Counted from the stretch's first letter, positions 7,580 to 17,543 are shown. The stretch is 64,000 nt of DNA from Methanobrevibacter sp. (GCF_030539665.1 NZ_JAUNXR010000003.1:184326-248325), one strand, 5' to 3'. Program-made: numbers and translations. The notes: a model not told the origin generated them from the sequence alone.

Positions 7580-9493
7580 ATGATTTTAAGTATTGTAATA
7601 CCAACATATAATGAAGAAGAATATCTTCCAGTATTATTGGATAGTATTAAAGAGCAGAACTTTAAAGACTATGAAGTAATAATAGCTGATGCAAACTCAA
7701 CTGACAAAACCCGCGAAATTGCAGAGGATTACGGTTGTGTCGTGGTTGATGGAGGCATGCCTGCAGTTGGTAGAAATAGGGGTGCTGAAGTAGCTCAAGG
7801 AGAATACATTCTATTTTTAGATTCTGATTTAAAGCTAACTGACGAATACTTAAATGATTTATTATATGAATTTAGAATGGAGCGTTTGGGAATTGGAATT
7901 ACACAAATGACCCCATTGTCCGAAAAAACCTTGGATAAAATAACACATACCTTCGCAAACATTTTCATGATGAGTGTTGAAAGCATAAAGCCTCATGGTG
8001 CAGGATGTTACGGAATAATTGTTAAAAAATCACTTCATGACGAGTTCGGCGGTTTTAATGAAGAGCTTACCTTCGGGGAAGACACAGACTATATTGAAAG
8101 GATAGCAAAAAAAGAAAGATTCAAAGTTCTTAGAAAACCGAAAATAGGTGTTTCAACAAGAAGGCTAGAAGAAGAAGGACTTCTGACAGTTGCCCGCCAA
8201 TATAGCAAAAGTACATTTAACGATTTCATAGGAAAAAGAACAGATGCCGAATCATTGAATTATGGGTTTGGCCATTCAAATCCCAGCGGAGCATCCAGGA
8301 AAAGATTGGATGAAATAGCTATTGAATCTGAAAATATAATAAAATTAAAAGAGGATTTCGATAAACGTAACAATGATTTTAAAAAGGCTACAAAAAGACT
8401 GAAAAATGCCCAATATCCATTGAAATTAAAAATACCAAACAGAGACAAGAAAGTCGTATTCTATACTGTTTGTGGAGAAGGCCTTGGGCATGCCATAAGA
8501 AGTGGAGTTATAATTGACGCCATAAAGGAAAAATATGACGTCCATATTTTTACAAGCGAAAGGGCATACAGCTACCTTAGTGAAAAATTTGACAATGTTT
8601 ATGAAATTGGCGGATTCAATACCGTTTATGAAAACAACCAGGTTTCCAACAGAAAAACATTCTACAATGCCTTAAAAAACAATCCCCATAACTTAAAAGA
8701 GGGATATGAGATTTTATATAAAAAAGCAAGGCAACTGAAACCTAATGTAATCGTTACCGATTTCGAGATATATGGAAGTATGGTTTCTAAACTTCTTAAA
8801 ATTCCGTTAATAAGCTTAGATAACATCCATATGATTACACAAACAAAAATTGACTACCCTCCAAAGCATAAGGCAGCTCTCCTTAAATCAAAAACAATAA
8901 TAAAAGGATATGTCATAAAACCAAAGATACACATTCTGACAAGTTTCTTCTATCCGAAAATAAAGCCCCACAAAAGAGCGGTGATCTATCCACCTGTTTT
9001 GCGTGAGGACATACTAAAACTAAAGCCAACAGTTGAGGATCACATTGTAGTTTATCAGACAAGTTCCAATAACATAAAGCTTGTGAACCAACTTAAAAAA
9101 TTAGATGAAAATTTCATAATATATGGATTTAACACCTCCAAAAAAGATGAAAACCTGCAGTTTAGGGAATTTAGTGAACAGCAGCTGTATGAGGATTTAT
9201 CAACTTCAAAAGCAGTCATCGCAAATGGAGGATTTACATTCATTAGTGAATCATTATACCTTAAAAAGCCAACATTCAGCATTCCTGCCAGCGGAAACTT
9301 TGAACAGGTCCTGAATGGTTTTTATGTTGAAAAATTAGGATTTGGACAGTATAATGAAGGCATTAATATGAAAAAAATTAAAAACTTCTTAGATAATCTT
9401 CCAAAATATCAAAAAAGATTAAATGAAATCAAAAAAACAAACAATAACGGAATAATCAATGAATTGATCTATCGCATTGAAAAATACAGTTAA
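7580..9493 (+). CDS. two-domain glycosyltransferase: GT2 plus MJ1255-type
   Basis: A 637-residue fusion. Residues 1-220 form a family 2 glycosyltransferase (SIVIPTYNEEEYLP, FLDSDLK as the nucleotide-sugar metal motif). A charged linker of about 60 residues follows. Residues 290-637 resemble the MJ1255-type GT28-like glycosyltransferases (VCGEGLGHAIRSG, later NGGFTFISESLYLKKP and PASGNFEQ). Thus two sugar transfers, or one transfer plus a processing step, may be linked. The ATG follows AAAGGTTAATTA. Neighbours are a membrane protein upstream and, convergent, tfb. Acceptor and sugar are unknown; surface glycan or glycolipid synthesis is likely. Confidence 0.85.
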   Translation: MILSIVIPTYNEEEYLPVLLDSIKEQNFKDYEVIIADANSTDKTREIAEDYGCVVVDGGMPAVGRNRGAEVAQGEYILFLDSDLKLTDEYLNDLLYEFRMERLGIGITQMTPLSEKTLDKITHTFANIFMMSVESIKPHGAGCYGIIVKKSLHDEFGGFNEELTFGEDTDYIERIAKKERFKVLRKPKIGVSTRRLEEEGLLTVARQYSKSTFNDFIGKRTDAESLNYGFGHSNPSGASRKRLDEIAIESENIIKLKEDFDKRNNDFKKATKRLKNAQYPLKLKIPNRDKKVVFYTVCGEGLGHAIRSGVIIDAIKEKYDVHIFTSERAYSYLSEKFDNVYEIGGFNTVYENNQVSNRKTFYNALKNNPHNLKEGYEILYKKARQLKPNVIVTDFEIYGSMVSKLLKIPLISLDNIHMITQTKIDYPPKHKAALLKSKTIIKGYVIKPKIHILTSFFYPKIKPHKRAVIYPPVLREDILKLKPTVEDHIVVYQTSSNNIKLVNQLKKLDENFIIYGFNTSKKDENLQFREFSEQQLYEDLSTSKAVIANGGFTFISESLYLKKPTFSIPASGNFEQVLNGFYVEKLGFGQYNEGINMKKIKNFLDNLPKYQKRLNEIKKTNNNGIINELIYRIEKYS

Positions 9494-9518
9494 TTAAAAA
9501 AAAAGTTTAAAAGGTGAA

Positions 9519-10451
9519 CTATAAAGTTACACCCATTTCAAGTTGTTCTGTTAATTCTTTGTATCTATTTCTAATGGTAACTTCAGTAACGCCTGCAATA
9601 TCAGCAACGTCCCTTTGAGTTTTTCTCTCACCAAGCAAAACAGATGCAATATACAATGCAGCTGCAGCCACACCAGTTGGGCCTCTACCAGAAGTTAAAC
9701 CCTTTTCCATAGCTTTTTCAATTATTTCAATTGCTTTTGATTGAACTTCTCCAGACAATCCCAATTCACTTGCAAATCTAGGAACATAGTCAACAGGTGA
9801 AGTTGGAGGCAATTTAATATTTAATTCTCTAGTTAAGAATCTGTAAGTTCTTCCCACTTCCTTTTTAGTTACTCTTGAAACTTCGGCAATTTCATCAAGA
9901 GTACGTGGAACATTACATCTTCTACAAGCCGCATATAAAGAAGCAGCCACAACACCCTCAATACTTCTTCCACGAATAAGTTTATTGTCTACTGCACTTC
10001 TATATACAACGGATGCAGCTTCCCTTACGCTTCTTGGAAGACCTAATCTTGAGGAATCTCTATCTAATTCACTTAAAGCAAATGCCAAATTACGTTCTGT
10101 AGCACCAGAAATCCTAATTTTTCTTTGCCATTTTCTTAATCTGTACCATTGTGCCCTGTTTCTAGCTGGAATGTCACGACCGTAAATATCCTTGTTTCTC
10201 CAGTCGATCATAGTACTTAAACCCTTATCGTGAATGGTGTAAGTAATAGGAGCACCTACTCTAGTACGTTTATCTCTTTGCTCGTGGTCGAAAGCCCTCC
10301 ATTCAGGACCCATATCAACAAGATTTTCGTCGATAACCAAACCACATGAAGCACAAATAACTTCAGCTCTTTCATAATCGCCGATTAATTTGTCAGATCC
10401 ACATTCAGGACATACTGTTTGTTTATCCTTATCGTATACGTCACCTTGCAT
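9519..10451 (-). CDS. tfb: transcription initiation factor IIB (TFB)
   Basis: A 310-residue archaeal TFB, which joins TBP and the B-recognition element to recruit RNA polymerase. An N-terminal zinc ribbon (CPECGSDKL and CASCGLVID), a B-reader region, and two cyclin-like repeats ([37 protein letters not shown]) ending in a helix-turn-helix ([20 protein letters not shown]) are visible. AAGGA is spaced for the ATG at 10451. The frame remains open into gar1 upstream but without a canonical start. It is the second gene of a gar1-tfb unit, a pairing common in archaea. Confidence 0.97.
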   Translation of the reverse strand: MQGDVYDKDKQTVCPECGSDKLIGDYERAEVICASCGLVIDENLVDMGPEWRAFDHEQRDKRTRVGAPITYTIHDKGLSTMIDWRNKDIYGRDIPARNRAQWYRLRKWQRKIRISGATERNLAFALSELDRDSSRLGLPRSVREAASVVYRSAVDNKLIRGRSIEGVVAASLYAACRRCNVPRTLDEIAEVSRVTKKEVGRTYRFLTRELNIKLPPTSPVDYVPRFASELGLSGEVQSKAIEIIEKAMEKGLTSGRGPTGVAAAALYIASVLLGERKTQRDVADIAGVTEVTIRNRYKELTEQLEMGVTL

Positions 10452-10495
10452 GATTTCCTTTTCAGTTTTAACGTGTACATCCTTAGGAGCTTCTT

Positions 10496-10783
10496 TTAAT
10501 TTTTGTTTCGTGGTCTTCTCCCCCTTCGTTTAGATTTTTTCTGTTTAGGTCTTGATACAAATAGTTTTTCACCATAGTTTTTCTTAATTCTTTTAATATT
10601 AGCTGATTTGAATAACCTAATAGACACATATGGATTTTTTGTAGGTCCAAAAACATAATTAACTTTGCCTATCTTATTATTATTGCTATCAAAAACTATG
10701 CCTCCGGCATTTGGAGTTTTAGTAGCTCTTGCTATTAGCTTTCCAGAATTTGCAATATGTAAACTGTTTCCTAAAAATTTCAT
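10496..10783 (-). CDS. gar1: H/ACA ribonucleoprotein subunit Gar1
   Basis: A 95-residue Gar1 homologue, a beta-barrel subunit of the H/ACA RNPs that guide pseudouridylation of rRNA. It has the conserved [20 protein letters not shown] core and a strongly basic C-terminus ([18 protein letters not shown]). The ribosome site is weak (TCTGAT before TTTATG). It is followed by tfb after 44 bases. The TATA element on the minus strand at 10839-10846 is well placed for both genes. Confidence 0.92.
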   Translation of the reverse strand: MKFLGNSLHIANSGKLIARATKTPNAGGIVFDSNNNKIGKVNYVFGPTKNPYVSIRLFKSANIKRIKKNYGEKLFVSRPKQKKSKRRGRRPRNKN

Positions 10784-10838
10784 AAAATCAGACTAAAAAA
10801 ATAATTGTATCAACAGACTATATATTACTAAAAAGTAG

Positions 10839-10846
10839 TATATAAA
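10839..10846 (-). promoter_or_regulatory. TATA element for gar1-tfb
   Basis: On the minus strand TTTATATA lies about 60 bases before the gar1 start codon, which would place the transcription start near 10817 and leave a leader of about 30 bases. Assigned by sequence and distance only. Confidence 0.5.
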
Positions 10847-10894
10847 TGTATCGGAACATTTATATATTAAAATATACTTGTTTTAAATAATTTA

Positions 10895-11656
10895 CTATTC
10901 CAAATCAGCAGGATTAATCAAACCAGTAATCTCCATTAAAGATTTGCCCTCATCTAACTGTTCAGTAATTCCCAATTCAGAAAGTTTAATCATAAGAACT
11001 TCATTAATAACTTGCACGAATAATGATGCTGGAATTACAACGACTCCAGTTTTATCTCCTAAAAAGAAGTCACCTGGACGAATAATTTCCCCTTCGATAA
11101 TTAGATTTTCATTTATAGTGCCCAAAGCCAATGGCTTACCTGCATTTGGTGTAAAATCAGATGCAAAAATTGGAAAATCCAAAAATAGAATAGCCTCCAT
11201 ATCCCTTACAGATCCATAGATGGCTACACCTGAAACACCATTATTTTTAGCGTCAGTTGAAGCGAGTTCACCCCAAATAGCCAAATCAGTATTGCTAGAT
11301 TCAATAAATAATATCTCCCGGTTTTCACATCCGTGAATAGCAACAATTCCTGTTCCCCAATCATCAGAATTGGTTTTAGCTGTAGCAATCCTACCATAAG
11401 CTTTCAAGTTGTTAATTGATTTCAATCCTTTTACAACACCAGTTTTTCTAAAAAGATTGTTGTATGCATCAGAGAGCTGACATGAAGATATTCCATCTAA
11501 AAGATTTTTTAAATTGATAAATTGATTATAATTATTTTTACCTAACTCTAAATCATCAATAGTAACATCTTTTAAAGTAATATCATGAATATCGATTTTT
11601 TTGTTAATATTTTTATTATTATTTAATTTAGATTTAGCTAATACATCTTTAGACAT
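10895..11656 (-). CDS. RraA-like / pyruvate-type aldolase family protein
   Basis: A 253-residue protein of the RraA/demethylmenaquinone-methyltransferase-like family. Despite its name the family includes divalent-metal aldolases that cleave 4-hydroxy-4-methyl-2-oxoglutarate, and oxaloacetate decarboxylases; in methanogens the domain also occurs fused to hexulose-phosphate synthase. The key segment WGELASTDAKNNGVSGVAIYG followed by SVRDMEAI is present, as is GDFFLGDKTGVVVIP. There are about 60 extra N-terminal residues, lysine- and asparagine-rich and probably disordered. GGTGAA lies four bases before the ATG. It stands alone, divergent from dnaG across a long gap. Substrate unknown. Confidence 0.8.
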   Translation of the reverse strand: MSKDVLAKSKLNNNKNINKKIDIHDITLKDVTIDDLELGKNNYNQFINLKNLLDGISSCQLSDAYNNLFRKTGVVKGLKSINNLKAYGRIATAKTNSDDWGTGIVAIHGCENREILFIESSNTDLAIWGELASTDAKNNGVSGVAIYGSVRDMEAILFLDFPIFASDFTPNAGKPLALGTINENLIIEGEIIRPGDFFLGDKTGVVVIPASLFVQVINEVLMIKLSELGITEQLDEGKSLMEITGLINPADLE

Positions 11657-12109
11657 TTAATTCACCAGTTTAAGAAATTTCAATATATAATATTTATCTT
11701 CCAAAATATAAAATATTTACTTAATATAACTTTTATATATTAGTTTAATCATATATTAAAATAAGTATTATAAAATAATACATATTAATTAATTAGAGTT
11801 AAATTACAATTATTATTATCATTTATCATTCAAAACAAAAACTATAGGAGATTATAAGCTAATAAAAGAAATAGAATACTTAAAATTAAATAAATTACTT
11901 AAAAACAATAAGAATAATCTAAAAAAAAAGTATCTTTATAGCCTTAGCTAAAAATACTCCTTAAATAATAATTATAAACTCTTTTTAAATTAAATAATGA
12001 CTTTATATAAATTAATAACTGTATTTACGTATAATTTATAAGAATTAAATCAATTTAATTATTTAATCATAAATTATCCCTAAATATGTTAAGCTAAGGA
12101 GGCTTAATC
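11657..12109. other. 453-base gene-free AT-rich region
   Basis: A very AT-rich gap between the divergent RraA-like gene and dnaG. I see no tRNA, no convincing open frame and no long repeat. TATA-like elements occur near 11729-11737 and 11746-11760 on the side of the minus-strand gene, and near 12003-12010 (TTTATATAAA-like) and 12029-12040 on the dnaG side. It probably holds the two divergent promoters; a small RNA cannot be excluded by eye. Confidence 0.5.
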
Positions 12110-13345
12110 ATGGGAAAAGGAGAAGAATTAACAACAACCAAATACTTAATTCATGCGCAGATTAATGCAAATGGAATTGTTGAAAAACCAGATGTCGTTG
12201 GAGCTGTTTTTGGACAGACCGAAGGTTTGCTTAGTAATGACTTAGACTTAAGAGAACTTCAAAGAACTGGTAGAATTGGAAGAATCCAAGTTATGATGAG
12301 AGCAAATAGTGGAAGATCAAAAGGAGAAATCGTTATTCCATCCAGTTTAGATAGAGTTGAAACCGCTATACTTGCAGCTTCCCTAGAAACCATCAACCGT
12401 GTTGGTCCTTGTGAAGCAAGAATTAACACATTAAAAGTGGAAGATGTAAGGGCTGTTAAAAGAGAGCAAGTGGTAAATCGTGCAAAAGAAATCTATAAAA
12501 GCATGGTTGACAGCGTTGGCCCAACCAGCGTCAAAATGATTGAGGAAGTAAGAGATGCAATGCGCGTACATGAAATCTCCGAATATGGTGAGGACAGATT
12601 ACCTGCAGGACCAAATATACATACCTCCGATGCAATCATTGTTGTAGAAGGACGTTCAGACGTTTTAAACTTATTAAAATATGGCATTAAAAATACAGTA
12701 GCTGTAGAGGGAGTTAGTGTACCTCGCTCCATTGGAGAATTGAGTAAAAAAAGAACCACCACTGCATTTGTTGACGGAGACCGCGGTGGAGAATTAATCT
12801 TAAAAGAATTGCTCCAAATTGGTGATGTGGACTACATTACAAGAGCTCCAAAAGGAAAAGAAGTTGAAGATCTTGAAAAAGATGAAGTTTTAATAGCTTT
12901 AAGAGATAAAGTTCCTACAGAGCAGTTTTTAGCAACACATGAGGACATAATCCCAAATAATGAAAATAAGCACAACAACCATCATCATAAAAAGAACAAT
13001 CACAAGAAAGATAAATACCATCACAAGAAAAAGGAAGAGAAAAAACCTGCTATAGAGGATGACGAAGTAAGTTTAATGAAAGACATGCTTAAGGAATTTG
13101 AAGACTCAGAAACCGCAGCATTTCTTGATGAAGCATTGAACATCACAAAAGAGGTAGCAGTCGAAAATCTCTACAATGAACTTAAAGAAAGTGATGAAAA
13201 AATCGACTTGATAATATTTGACGGTGTTGTAAGCCAAAGATTGGTGGATATTTGCGCAACCAAAAACATCAACAGGATCGTAGCTTTCAAATCTGCAAAT
13301 ATTGTTAAGAAACCACGCAATTTACAAATTATTACAATGGATTAA
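12110..13345 (+). CDS. dnaG: archaeal DnaG-like primase (Toprim domain)
   Basis: A 411-residue archaeal DnaG homologue. In archaea it can make RNA primers but is also found with the RNA exosome, so its main role may be RNA processing. The Toprim core is at residues 170-260 ([20 protein letters not shown] and [12 protein letters not shown] with the acidic metal ligands). Residues 283-311 form a histidine- and lysine-rich low-complexity segment, followed by the C-terminal domain. AGGAGG precedes the ATG by eight bases. It is followed by the recombinase gene after about 40 bases. Confidence 0.95.
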   Translation: MGKGEELTTTKYLIHAQINANGIVEKPDVVGAVFGQTEGLLSNDLDLRELQRTGRIGRIQVMMRANSGRSKGEIVIPSSLDRVETAILAASLETINRVGPCEARINTLKVEDVRAVKREQVVNRAKEIYKSMVDSVGPTSVKMIEEVRDAMRVHEISEYGEDRLPAGPNIHTSDAIIVVEGRSDVLNLLKYGIKNTVAVEGVSVPRSIGELSKKRTTTAFVDGDRGGELILKELLQIGDVDYITRAPKGKEVEDLEKDEVLIALRDKVPTEQFLATHEDIIPNNENKHNNHHHKKNNHKKDKYHHKKKEEKKPAIEDDEVSLMKDMLKEFEDSETAAFLDEALNITKEVAVENLYNELKESDEKIDLIIFDGVVSQRLVDICATKNINRIVAFKSANIVKKPRNLQIITMD

Positions 13346-13385
13346 ATATATCCATTAACTTTTTTTATTTTTAGCTAGTGAGAAT

Positions 13386-14369
13386 ATGGATGAGTATATT
13401 CGAACAAAACCTTCAAACAACCATTCTCAAGAAAATATTCCAGTGTTTCCAGTCTATAGAAATGGGGAAAAGATACATCTTCTAGATTATTTCGATTTTG
13501 ATGAAATGATAGATGACTATCTGGTTGAACTGGAAATTAGAAATTACTCTCCAAACACCATAAAAACATATAATTCAATCATAAATAACTTTTATAAGTT
13601 TTTACAAAACGAGGAAAAGCTATTTGATGACAGGCAATTTTTAAGAATTTTCAAAAGATATATCCAACATCTGAAAAGGGACAAGGAAGTTACTCAAAAT
13701 TACATTTATCTTGTTACAGTTGTTGTCAAAAAATTCCTGGAATTTAACCATATCTACTTTTTAGATGAAATCAGCGCCCCTAAAAGGACAAAATCACTTC
13801 CAAAATCATTAAATGAAAAAGAAGTCCAAGATCTGATTGAGGCAGTCACATACAACCCTGAAAGTGACAATGAAAACCAGAAAATTATAAAATCAAGAGA
13901 TAAGCTAATCTTAACCTTATTATACTCATCAGGATTGAGGGTTTCAGAATTGGTAAATTTAATCGTGAAGGATATCGATTTTGAAGAAAGAACCATATTG
14001 ATTAGGGGAAAGGGAGACAAGGATAGGGTCGTTCTTTTCGACAAGAATGCTAAACTATTAATATTAGAATATCTCAATCTAAGAAAAACAGACAGCAAAC
14101 ATCTGTTTACAAATAGAAGGGGAAATCCTCTTACTCCTAGATATGTGCAACTGATGATTAAAAAATATGGTGAAAAGGCAGGGATTACAAAAAAAGTGAC
14201 ACCCCATGTTTTAAGACACTCATATGCAACACATTTACTTAAAAACGGAGTTGATATTAGGGTTATCCAACAATTACTTGGTCATTCCAGCCTATCAACA
14301 ACACAAATCTATACTAGTGTTGATATGGACACTATCAAATCTGTATATGATCAAGCTAAAACACATTAA
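13386..14369 (+). CDS. xerA: XerA-like tyrosine recombinase
   Basis: A 327-residue site-specific recombinase of the Xer type, which in archaea resolves chromosome dimers. An N-terminal SAM-like DNA-binding domain (residues 40-140) is followed by the catalytic domain with the conserved arginine in [10 protein letters not shown] (about residue 185), lysine in GKGDKDR, the H-x-x-R box in [14 protein letters not shown], the LGHSS histidine and the nucleophilic tyrosine in TTQIYTSVD (near 308). No phage genes surround it, so it is a housekeeping recombinase rather than an integrase. GTGAGA lies just before the ATG. Confidence 0.9.
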   Translation: MDEYIRTKPSNNHSQENIPVFPVYRNGEKIHLLDYFDFDEMIDDYLVELEIRNYSPNTIKTYNSIINNFYKFLQNEEKLFDDRQFLRIFKRYIQHLKRDKEVTQNYIYLVTVVVKKFLEFNHIYFLDEISAPKRTKSLPKSLNEKEVQDLIEAVTYNPESDNENQKIIKSRDKLILTLLYSSGLRVSELVNLIVKDIDFEERTILIRGKGDKDRVVLFDKNAKLLILEYLNLRKTDSKHLFTNRRGNPLTPRYVQLMIKKYGEKAGITKKVTPHVLRHSYATHLLKNGVDIRVIQQLLGHSSLSTTQIYTSVDMDTIKSVYDQAKTH

Positions 14370-14380
14370 GCCGTGATAAA

Positions 14381-15685
14381 ATGAAAAATAATATGAGAGT
14401 TTTAGCTGGAAATTTAATATGCAAATTAAAGGAAAATAAAGCCGAACTGGTGCTAGATGAAAACATTATAAAAACAATCGGAGAAAACTGTGGAAAAACA
14501 GCATTTGTTACAGGAACAAATGGAACAACAACAACCACCAACATACTTAACCATATCCTAGAACATGACAATTCAGTCATTTCAAACGTTACTGAATCAA
14601 ATATGGATAAATCAGAGCACAAGACCGTTGTTTATGACGGATGTGCCAAATATGACTGGGGAATATTCAAGGTGGATATGGCTGCAATGCCTCTTGTTAG
14701 CAAACTAATAAACCCCGATTACATAATAGTAACTAATTTTTTTAGAAGCCAGCTTGACAAATATGGTGCTGAAGAATATACCATAAATTCCGTACATGAA
14801 TCAATAAAACCTGAAACAACACTTATTTTGAATGGGGATGATCCGTCAACACTATATTTTGACGATTTGAATAATGAAAAGATATATTACTCGAAAAATC
14901 ACAGCGACTTTTCCCAAAGGAACACCCACGTTGAGGATTTGATATTCTGTCCAAAATGTGGAGCCAGACTAGAGTATGAGTATATACATTATGGAAATAT
15001 AGGAAAATACCACTGTCCAAATTGCGGTGTGAAAAATCCCATATCTGATTACACAGTGACAGATGTTGGAATTAATGAAGAGGGGAAATTCGAATTTGAG
15101 GTCAACAAAAAAGGCCAAATAGTATTGAATCTTCTTGGAAGCTATAACCTATACAATACAATTGCGGCAATTAGTCTAGCTAGAAAAGAAGACATTGACT
15201 GTGAAACTATTAAAAATCAGATTGAAGGCATTGAATCCGAAAAAGGAAGAATGGAAGAATTTGAAATAAATGGGAACAAGGTAGTCCTTAGCATATCAAA
15301 AAATCCAGTAAGCCTTACCGAAGTTCTGAAGGCGGCAACTTTGGATCCGTCAGAAAAATCATTGATGATTATCTTAAATGATTCAGAAATTGATGGAGAG
15401 GACATTTCATGGATATGGGATGCTGACTTTTCAGACATTCTTAAAACAGGAAATATCGATAATTTCTACTGTGGTGGAAGTAGGGCCGAAGATATGGCAA
15501 TTAGATTAAAATATGAGGACTTTGATTTAGATAAAATTAAATTATGCCCATCAAAATGCAGCATGGAAAATTCAATTGAAGACCTGTTAAATGAAGAAGG
15601 AAACAACAGCAAATACATAATTGGAACACAAAGTGCAGTCCCTCAAGCCCGTAAAATTCTTGTGGACAAAATAGGAGATGAATAA
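14381..15685 (+). CDS. murT: MurT-like Mur ligase (DUF1727)
   Basis: A 434-residue Mur ligase-like protein. Bacterial MurT with GatD amidates glutamate in peptidoglycan precursors; in Methanobacteriales the pair is linked to pseudomurein. The central ATPase domain begins at VTGTNGTTTTTN (residues 43-54), where the usual P-loop lysine of GTNGKT is replaced by threonine. A zinc ribbon typical of MurT follows (CPKCG and CPNCG, residues 190-216). The C-terminal domain is DUF1727. The GatD gene starts one base after its stop if the preferred start is right. Confidence 0.88.
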   Translation: MKNNMRVLAGNLICKLKENKAELVLDENIIKTIGENCGKTAFVTGTNGTTTTTNILNHILEHDNSVISNVTESNMDKSEHKTVVYDGCAKYDWGIFKVDMAAMPLVSKLINPDYIIVTNFFRSQLDKYGAEEYTINSVHESIKPETTLILNGDDPSTLYFDDLNNEKIYYSKNHSDFSQRNTHVEDLIFCPKCGARLEYEYIHYGNIGKYHCPNCGVKNPISDYTVTDVGINEEGKFEFEVNKKGQIVLNLLGSYNLYNTIAAISLARKEDIDCETIKNQIEGIESEKGRMEEFEINGNKVVLSISKNPVSLTEVLKAATLDPSEKSLMIILNDSEIDGEDISWIWDADFSDILKTGNIDNFYCGGSRAEDMAIRLKYEDFDLDKIKLCPSKCSMENSIEDLLNEEGNNSKYIIGTQSAVPQARKILVDKIGDE

Positions 15686-15686
15686 A

Positions 15687-16415
15687 ATGGAATTAAATGT
15701 CGTCAATATGTATTCCCACATCCTAAACATGTATGGGGATAGGGGAAACGTTCAAATAATAAAACAAAGATGCTTATGGAGAGGAATTGATGTCAACATC
15801 CAGAATTTCACCAAAAGGACATCAACCAACTTCAATCCGGAAGAAACAGATATTGTGCTAATTGGCGGTGGTTCTGATCACGGCCAATCATTGGTTTCAG
15901 ATCATTTTTTAAAACAGAGAGAATTCCTACAGGAATATGTGGAAAATAGAGGGGTCGTATTGGCCATTTGTGGAAGCTATCAATTGTTTGGAAGCAGATA
16001 TATTGATGCTGAAGGGAATTCTATACCTTGTCTGGAAATTTTCGATGTTGAGACAAGAAGTGTCGGAAAACCTTTAATCGGCAATATTGTCCTTAAAAAT
16101 CATATTGGTCTTAATCCAACAACCCTAGTTGGATTTGAAAATCATGGAGGACACACCTATCATGATTACCAAACCTTGGGAAAAGTTTTAGCAGGAAATG
16201 GGAATAACGGTGAAGATTGTGAAGAAGGACTTGTTTACAAGAACTTTATAGGAACATACCTTCACGGACCAGTTCTTCCGAAAAATCCGCAACTAGCTGA
16301 CAGGCTAATATTGAATGCCCTAAAACAGAAGTATGGAGTTGAGTCAATAGCCAAGTTAAATGACAAAATTGAACAAATGGCACATAATAGCATGGTAAAT
16401 CGTATCATTAAATAA
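15687..16415 (+). CDS. gatD: GatD-like glutamine amidotransferase
   Basis: A 242-residue class I glutamine amidotransferase of the CobB/CobQ-like type. It supplies ammonia to MurT. The nucleophilic cysteine is C95 in AICGSYQLFG and the catalytic histidine H193 in TYLHGPVLP, close to the positions in Staphylococcus GatD. An in-frame ATG at 15678 abuts AGGAG with no spacer, so the ATG at 15687, nine bases after it, is preferred. It forms a two-gene unit with murT and most likely acts in pseudomurein precursor amidation. Confidence 0.9.
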   Translation: MELNVVNMYSHILNMYGDRGNVQIIKQRCLWRGIDVNIQNFTKRTSTNFNPEETDIVLIGGGSDHGQSLVSDHFLKQREFLQEYVENRGVVLAICGSYQLFGSRYIDAEGNSIPCLEIFDVETRSVGKPLIGNIVLKNHIGLNPTTLVGFENHGGHTYHDYQTLGKVLAGNGNNGEDCEEGLVYKNFIGTYLHGPVLPKNPQLADRLILNALKQKYGVESIAKLNDKIEQMAHNSMVNRIIK

Positions 16416-16476
16416 ATAGATATTTATACTAATTAAACCAAAATATAAGTAGTTATGGATTAATTAGGAGGAAAAA

Positions 16477-17088
16477 ATGAATATCAATATTAATGACTTT
16501 TACACTACAAGAAAAAATGTGTTTGACAAACTCCAAAGTTCAAACACAGCCACTAAAATTTTAATGTCATTATTAATGGCTTGTTTTACAGGTGTTATGG
16601 CTCAAGTCGTAATACCATTACCATGGACTCCTGTCCCTATTACTGCACAAACCTTTGCTGTATTGGCAGCTGGTTTAATTTTAGGTAAAAGATACGGTGC
16701 ATTATCACAGATTTTATATATTGTAATTGGTATACTCTTTGTTCCATGGTTTGGAGAAATGACAGGTGGATTGGATATTGTTTTAGGTTCCACTTGCGGA
16801 TATTTCTTAGGGTTTATAATTGCATCCTACTTTATCGGATCAATTACAGAAAAATATGCAGGTTCACGTAAATTCAAACGTGCAATTGCAGTAATTGGAG
16901 TAGCTAACTTTGCACTTATTTACATTCCAGGATTAGCTGGTTTAGCATTATGGAATTACTTAACTTACGGAACTATGTTAAGCATCTCCAGCTTATTATT
17001 CATGGGATTGGTACCATTCATATTTGGAGATATTGTAAAAATATTAGGACTCGGTGCAGTCTCAAAAGTATTTTTACCAAAGGAATAA
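16477..17088 (+). CDS. bioY: biotin transporter BioY
   Basis: A 203-residue BioY, the substrate-binding membrane subunit of biotin ECF transporters; some BioY proteins act alone. About six hydrophobic helices are visible, with the family motifs PLPWTPVPITAQTFAVLAAG and a GGLDIVLGSTCGYFLGF segment. No ECF ATPase or T component is nearby, so it relies on shared modules or works alone. GGAGG is six bases before the ATG. The gene ends in a strong hairpin and T-run terminator. It implies that the cell can take up biotin from its habitat. Confidence 0.93.
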   Translation: MNININDFYTTRKNVFDKLQSSNTATKILMSLLMACFTGVMAQVVIPLPWTPVPITAQTFAVLAAGLILGKRYGALSQILYIVIGILFVPWFGEMTGGLDIVLGSTCGYFLGFIIASYFIGSITEKYAGSRKFKRAIAVIGVANFALIYIPGLAGLALWNYLTYGTMLSISSLLFMGLVPFIFGDIVKILGLGAVSKVFLPKE

Positions 17089-17119
17089 GATTTCAAATCT
17101 TATTCAACAACTTTTTTTT
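17083..17119 (+). terminator. hairpin and T-run terminator after bioY
   Basis: An 8-base stem (17083-17090 with 17098-17105) around a seven-base loop, which can also be read as an 11-base perfect repeat, overlaps the bioY stop and is followed by eight T residues (17112-17119). It has the shape of an intrinsic terminator. The next gene starts only eight bases beyond the T-run. Confidence 0.6.
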
Positions 17120-17126
17120 GATTATA

Positions 17127-17513
17127 ATGAAACTTAATTTGAGAGGACATCACATTTTATGTCTTCAGGGATTTCAGGGATATGGCTATGATGAGAGTTT
17201 TGTTGAAAACATGACCTGTATCAATGAGATTAGAAAAAAAGAAGACACAAGAATAAGTGTATGCAATCATCCAGATGATATCTGTAAAGCCTGTCCTAAT
17301 CTGGTCAACGGCATTTGTGTTGATGAGACGGAAAATGAGAAAATTATAAAAATGGATGATGAAGTATTGGAAAAACTGTCTAAAACTGATTTTGAAAGTT
17401 CTAAAGAGCTTTTTGATTTAATCAATAGCATTTTTAAAACCAAAAGTTCTGTAAAGGATATCTGCAGCAACTGCAAATGGATGGACAAGTGTCTTTTTGT
17501 CCAAAATCTTTAA
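17127..17513 (+). CDS. DUF1284 cysteine-rich protein
   Basis: A 128-residue protein of the DUF1284 family, of unknown function. It opens with LRGHHILCLQGFQGYGY, typical of the family, and has several cysteines in pairs (CNHPDDICKACPNLVNGIC, then ICSNCKWMDKC), suggesting a metal or Fe-S site. The frame is open further upstream into bioY, but the overlap of 139 bases and the family N-terminus favour the ATG at 17127. The start is only weakly marked (GAT four bases before ATG), and it lies just past the bioY terminator. Confidence 0.85.
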   Translation: MKLNLRGHHILCLQGFQGYGYDESFVENMTCINEIRKKEDTRISVCNHPDDICKACPNLVNGICVDETENEKIIKMDDEVLEKLSKTDFESSKELFDLINSIFKTKSSVKDICSNCKWMDKCLFVQNL

Positions 17514-17543
17514 AATCGATACCTTTAAATAGTAGATAATAAA

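Noticed and set aside
13386-14369. Tyrosine recombinase as a phage or island integrase
   Set aside because: There are no phage genes or att repeats near it and the neighbours are core genes; it fits the chromosomal XerA type.
16950-17513. Longer 187-residue version of the DUF1284 gene
   Set aside because: It would overlap bioY by 139 bases; the family N-terminus begins at the ATG at 17127.
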